Shown one piece after another: positions 9,315 to 12,504 of a stretch of 12,504 bases of DNA. The translations under genes were made by a program, and so were the position numbers. This stretch comes from DATNNN01 sp035601815 (lineage in GTDB: Bacteria; Pseudomonadota; Alphaproteobacteria; Rhizobiales; Xanthobacteraceae): NCBI GenBank assembly GCA_035601815.1, contig DATNNN010000279.1, forward strand, positions 1-12,504, in the 5' to 3' direction. Below the pieces are notes generated by a model. It was not told the origin of the DNA and ran no database searches. It was given only the letters and a program-made list of their open reading frames with translations. Within the stretch, counting starts at the first letter, position 1. Each line of letters begins with the position of its first letter.

Positions 9315-10078
9315 GCGGCGCCCGCGGGCATGGGGAAGACGTCGCCGGCGGCAATCGTGACCCGCACGCCATCCGGCTTGATCAGCACGAGCGCGCCGCG
9401 CTCATCGATGCCTTCGAAGCGGCCGGCGACCGCGCGGTCGGAAAGCCGCGCCTCGATCTGCGCGCCCACGCCGGTGACGCGGGCGAGGAACGCGCCGCGG
9501 ATCGCGGCGAAGCCCTGACCGCGCGCCCATTCGCGGGAGCGCGCGGTCCACGTAACGCCGAGGCGCGCGAGCAAGGCGGACGGCGACAGCGGAAAAACCG
9601 CAGCGGCGAAGTCGGTGGCGGGATAGGGCGTGTCGCGCGGGTGGCTGCGGCAGTTGACGCCGAAGCCGACGACCACCGCGCTCCGGCTTCCCGTGGTGAG
9701 CCCTTCCACCAGGATGCCTGCCACCTTGGCATCGTCGAGCAGAAGGTCATTCGGCCATTTGAGCTTGAGGCGCGCGGGTGCCAAACCGGCGCAAGTGTCG
9801 AGCACGGCATCGTGGAGCGCGAGTGCTGCCACAAAGCAGATCTGCGGCGCCAACGCCGGCGGCGCCGGATCGCCGAGGAGCACGCTCGCATAGAGATTCC
9901 CCAGCTCCGACGTCCAGGTGCGGCCGCGCCGGCCCCTGCCCGCCGTCTGCCGCGCGGCCGTGATCCACAGCGGACCAGCCTCGCCCGCGCGCGCGAGCGA
10001 GAGCGCCTCCTCGTTAGTCGAGCCGAGGCTCTCGAAGACTCTCACCGGCACGCCGCCGGCATCGCGGGGAAAATCCAT
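9311..10078 (-). CDS. birA: Biotin-protein ligase (biotin--[acetyl-CoA-carboxylase] ligase)
   Basis: Joins biotin to the acceptor lysine of carboxylase carrier proteins through biotinyl-5'-AMP. The 255-residue product has the biotin/ATP loop GRGRRGRTW (47-55), the catalytic segment KWPNDLLLDDAKVAGILVEG beginning at K107, VVVGFGVNC (136-143) and a small SH3-like C-terminal domain from about 205. It lacks the N-terminal helix-turn-helix of E. coli BirA, so this is a group I ligase that does not repress the biotin operon. The open frame extends far upstream, but the chosen ATG at 10078 shares its first base with the nuoN stop (TGATG), fits the family N-terminus (VRVFESLGSTNEEA) and gives normal length. 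Translation is probably by termination-reinitiation after nuoN. One functional link: propionyl-CoA carboxylase, a BirA substrate in general, makes the substrate of the nearby mce product. Confidence 0.96.
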   Translation of the reverse strand: MDFPRDAGGVPVRVFESLGSTNEEALSLARAGEAGPLWITAARQTAGRGRRGRTWTSELGNLYASVLLGDPAPPALAPQICFVAALALHDAVLDTCAGLAPARLKLKWPNDLLLDDAKVAGILVEGLTTGSRSAVVVGFGVNCRSHPRDTPYPATDFAAAVFPLSPSALLARLGVTWTARSREWARGQGFAAIRGAFLARVTGVGAQIEARLSDRAVAGRFEGIDERGALVLIKPDGVRVTIAAGDVFPMPAGAA

Positions 10079-11502
10079 CAGAACAGCGAACGCGCCGCGG
10101 CCGCAGCGGCCGCGACCAGCGGGCCGGGATAGAGGAAGAACAGGATCACGAACAAACCGGACACCCCGAGCACGAGCTTCAGCTCTGCCGCCATGGGCAG
10201 GAACGCGGGCCGCGGCTCGTCCATGTACATGATCTTGACGATGCGCAGATAATAATAGGCGCCCACCACGCTCGCGAGCACGCCGGTCACCGCGAGGCCA
10301 TAGAGCTTGGCGTCGATGGCGGCGAGGAAGACATAGAACTTGGCGAAGAAGCCGGCGAGCGGCGGAATGCCGGCGAGCGAGAAGAGCAACGCCGCCAGCA
10401 CGAAGGCGATCATCGGGTGCGTGCGCGCAAGCCCGGCGAGCTCGTCGATCTCCTCCACTGCGCCGCCGGCCCGGCGCATGGCGAGGATGCAGGCGAAGGC
10501 GCCGAGCGTCATCGCGAGATAGATCGCCATGTACACGAGCACGCCCTGCACGCCCGCTGGCGTCGCGGCACTGAGGCCGATCAGCGCGTAGCCCACGTGG
10601 CCGATGGAGGAATAGGCCATCAGCCGCTTGATGTTGCGTTGGCCGATGGCGGCGAAGGCGCCGAGGCCCATGGAGGCGATGGAGAGAAAAACGGTGATCT
10701 GTTGCCACTGAGGCACGATCGTGGGAAACGCATCGATCGCGACGCGGACGAAGAGCGCGACGGCCGCCACCTTCGGCGCGGCGGAGAAGAAGGCGGTGAC
10801 CGGCGTCGGCGCGCCCTCGTAGACGTCGGGCGTCCACATGTGGAACGGCACCGCTGACACCTTGAACGCGAGCCCGGTGAAGAGGAAGACGAGGCCGAAG
10901 ACGAGCCCGATGGACGGCGCCTTCGCCGCCGCGGCGATGCCGGGGAAGGCGATAGTGCCGGTGAAGCCGTAGATCAGCGACGCGCCATAGAGCAGCATGC
11001 CCGACGACAGCGCGCCGAGCACAAAATACTTCAGGCCCGCCTCGGTGGAGCGCAGGTTGTCGCGGTCGATGGCGGCGATCACGTACAGCGACAGCGACAT
11101 GAGCTCGAGGCCGAGATAGAGCGCGATCAGATCGCGGGCCGAGATCATGGTCATCATGCCGGCGGCGGAAGTGAGGATGAGCACGCCGAACTCGAAGCGG
11201 CGGATATTTTCCCGCCGCATGAAGTCCACGGACATGAGCAGCGCCGCCGCGGCGCCGATCAGCGCAAGGAACTTGAAGAAGCGACCGTAGCCGTCGATGA
11301 CGAAGCTGCCGCCGAAGACCTCGACGCGCTCCGCCGGCTGCAGCACCACCAGGAGCGCGGCGACGACGAGGATGATCATGGCGAGGATGTCGATGCCGTC
11401 GACGATCTTGTCGCCGCGAAAAACGCCGAGCATGAGGAGCGCGAGCGCGCCGCCAAGCAGCACGAGCTCGGGGACGACGGGGGCGAACGCGGCTAGATCC
11501 AT
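10078..11502 (-). CDS. nuoN: NADH-quinone oxidoreductase subunit N
   Basis: One of the three antiporter-like membrane subunits of respiratory complex I, forming a proton channel in the inner membrane. The 474-residue protein is hydrophobic throughout, as expected for 14 helices. The charged residues of the proton path are present at family positions: E133 in LGLELMSL, K158 in AGLKYFVLG, K214 in AFKVSAVPFHMW, K244 in SAAPKVAA and K388 in GFFAKFYVF; E. coli NuoN has E133, K158, K217, K247 and K395. WTPDVYEGAPTPVTAF and SLAGIPPLAGFFAKF are typical NuoN signatures. The ATG lies 7 bp after nuoM with GAGGG just upstream, and the stop overlaps birA. Length and key residues are normal; no sign of decay. 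Confidence 0.97.
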   Translation of the reverse strand: MDLAAFAPVVPELVLLGGALALLMLGVFRGDKIVDGIDILAMIILVVAALLVVLQPAERVEVFGGSFVIDGYGRFFKFLALIGAAAALLMSVDFMRRENIRRFEFGVLILTSAAGMMTMISARDLIALYLGLELMSLSLYVIAAIDRDNLRSTEAGLKYFVLGALSSGMLLYGASLIYGFTGTIAFPGIAAAAKAPSIGLVFGLVFLFTGLAFKVSAVPFHMWTPDVYEGAPTPVTAFFSAAPKVAAVALFVRVAIDAFPTIVPQWQQITVFLSIASMGLGAFAAIGQRNIKRLMAYSSIGHVGYALIGLSAATPAGVQGVLVYMAIYLAMTLGAFACILAMRRAGGAVEEIDELAGLARTHPMIAFVLAALLFSLAGIPPLAGFFAKFYVFLAAIDAKLYGLAVTGVLASVVGAYYYLRIVKIMYMDEPRPAFLPMAAELKLVLGVSGLFVILFFLYPGPLVAAAAAAARSLF

Positions 11503-11509
11503 CGGGCCC

Positions 11510-12504
11510 TCATTGCGCCAACGCTGCGGCCTTGGTGGAGGCGAGCGCCGCCTGGGCGTGCTCCACCAGCAGGCTCGCCGACGCCGCGCTCAAATCGAGA
11601 ATGGGTCCCGGCCATACGCCGAACAGGATGGTCAGAAACACCAGCGGCGCTAGGATCGCGATCTCCCGCGGGTTCAGGTCCTGAATCGACTTCAGGCTCG
11701 GCTTCTCCAGCAGCCCGAAGATCACACGCCGATAGAGCCAAAGCGCGTAAGCCGCTGAAAGAATTAGGCCAATTGTCGCGAGCAAAGCCACCGTGGCATT
11801 GACCTTGAAGGCCCCGACCAAGGTCAAGAACTCGCCCACGAAGCCGCTTGTCCCGGGCAACCCTACGTTCGCCAGTGTGAACACCATGAACGCCGCGGCA
11901 TAGAGCGGCATCCGCTCCACCAAACCCCCGTAGGCGTCGATATCGCGGGTGTGCATGCGGTCGTAGATGACGCCGACGCAGAGGAACAGCGCCCCCGAAA
12001 CGAAGCCGTGGGAGATCATCAGGAAGATCGCCCCCTGCACTCCCTCCTTGGTGAAGGTGAAGATGCCGAGCGTGACGAAGCCCATGTGCGCCACCGAGGA
12101 GTAGGCGATGAGCTTCTTCACGTCCTCCTGCCGGAGCGCCACCAGCGACGTGTAGATGATGGCCACGATGGAGAGCGCGAACACGAGCGGCGCGAACATC
12201 TCCGAGGCGTTGGGGAACATGGGCAGCGAGAACCGCAGGAATCCGTAGCCGCCCATCTTCAGAAGAATCGCGGCGAGGATCACCGAGCCCGCTGTCGGCG
12301 CCTCCACGTGCGCGTCCGGCAGCCACGTGTGGAACGGGAACATCGGCACCTTGATCGCGAAGGCGAGCGCGAACGCGAGGAACATCAGCGTCTGCGCGAG
12401 GCCCGGGGCCACCACGAACCGGCTGAGCACCGGAAGGTCGAACGTGTACGTTCCGGTGGCAGCGCCGTACTGGAAATACAGCGCGAGGATCGCGATCAGC
12501 ATGA
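11510..12504 (-). CDS. nuoM: NADH-quinone oxidoreductase subunit M, N-terminus beyond the right edge
   Basis: A second antiporter-like proton-pumping subunit of complex I. The visible part covers the last 330 or so residues; comparison with E. coli NuoM (509 residues) implies about 180 N-terminal residues outside the window. An in-frame ATG near 12502 is therefore internal, not the start. Within the visible part the functional residues fall at exactly the E. coli spacing: K51 and K82 (E. coli K234 and K265), H139 (H322), H165 (H348) and E224 (E407). Signatures include KVPMFPFHTWLPDAHVEAPT, VKKLIAYSSVAHMGFV and GLPGTSGFVGEFL. nuoN follows after 7 bp, so both belong to the nuo operon, with upstream subunits such as nuoL presumably to the right of the window. 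Confidence 0.97.
   Translation of the reverse strand, partial: MLIAILALYFQYGAATGTYTFDLPVLSRFVVAPGLAQTLMFLAFALAFAIKVPMFPFHTWLPDAHVEAPTAGSVILAAILLKMGGYGFLRFSLPMFPNASEMFAPLVFALSIVAIIYTSLVALRQEDVKKLIAYSSVAHMGFVTLGIFTFTKEGVQGAIFLMISHGFVSGALFLCVGVIYDRMHTRDIDAYGGLVERMPLYAAAFMVFTLANVGLPGTSGFVGEFLTLVGAFKVNATVALLATIGLILSAAYALWLYRRVIFGLLEKPSLKSIQDLNPREIAILAPLVFLTILFGVWPGPILDLSAASASLLVEHAQAALASTKAAALAQ

Noticed and set aside
7272..9518. Long plus-strand open frame (748 codons) opposite rnj and mce.
   Set aside because: Antisense shadow of RNase J and Mce, both of which have intact catalytic motifs. Composition is that of complementary-strand translation, with no family signature.
10079..10837. Upstream extension of the birA frame that would give a 508-residue protein.
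   Set aside because: The extension is the out-of-frame reading of nuoN. The ATG overlapping the nuoN stop gives the family-typical 255 residues, so there is no fusion protein.

Overview
The window is a very GC-rich chromosomal stretch in which every protein-coding gene I can support lies on the minus strand. Read in transcription order (from high to low coordinates) it runs: nuoM (3' part) - nuoN - birA - rnj (RNase J) - mce - DUF1467 membrane protein - about 313 bp intergenic gap - proS - lolC/E - lolD - dnaE (5' part, running off the left edge). This order, the short ProRS without an inserted editing domain, a single LolC/E-type permease, and RNase J encoded directly downstream of the complex I genes all point to an alphaproteobacterium, most likely Hyphomicrobiales (a Bradyrhizobium/Rhodopseudomonas/Hyphomicrobium-like lineage). 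That assignment is inference from gene content and order; I ran no database search.

Upstream block (12504 to 6959, minus strand). The last two proton-pumping subunits of NADH:quinone oxidoreductase are followed with almost no spacing by biotin-protein ligase, ribonuclease J, methylmalonyl-CoA epimerase and a two-helix membrane protein of unknown function. Junctions are a 7 bp gap (nuoM/nuoN), a TGATG overlap (nuoN/birA), an ATGA overlap (birA/rnj), 9 bp (rnj/mce) and 1 bp (mce/DUF1467). The block therefore looks like the 3' end of the nuo operon with housekeeping genes carried along. BirA and Mce share a theme: biotin-dependent propionyl-CoA carboxylase makes the substrate of Mce.

Gap (6958 to 6646). 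It contains no convincing protein gene on the minus strand. It holds a weak proS promoter candidate and, on the plus strand, a run of three hairpins. The last is a perfect 10 bp stem followed by a T-rich tract, which is intrinsic-terminator architecture on the strand opposite to all the genes. This is the most interesting unexplained element: a candidate small non-coding RNA at about 6808-6960.

Downstream block (6645 to 1). proS, lolC/E and lolD are joined by ATGA overlaps. After 82 bp comes dnaE, the replicative DNA polymerase III alpha subunit, starting at a GTG with a good Shine-Dalgarno sequence and continuing past the left edge. Translation, outer-membrane lipoprotein export and replication are thus co-located; these are core genes and show no sign of mobile DNA. 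I see no tRNA, rRNA, insertion sequence, CRISPR array or phage remnant.
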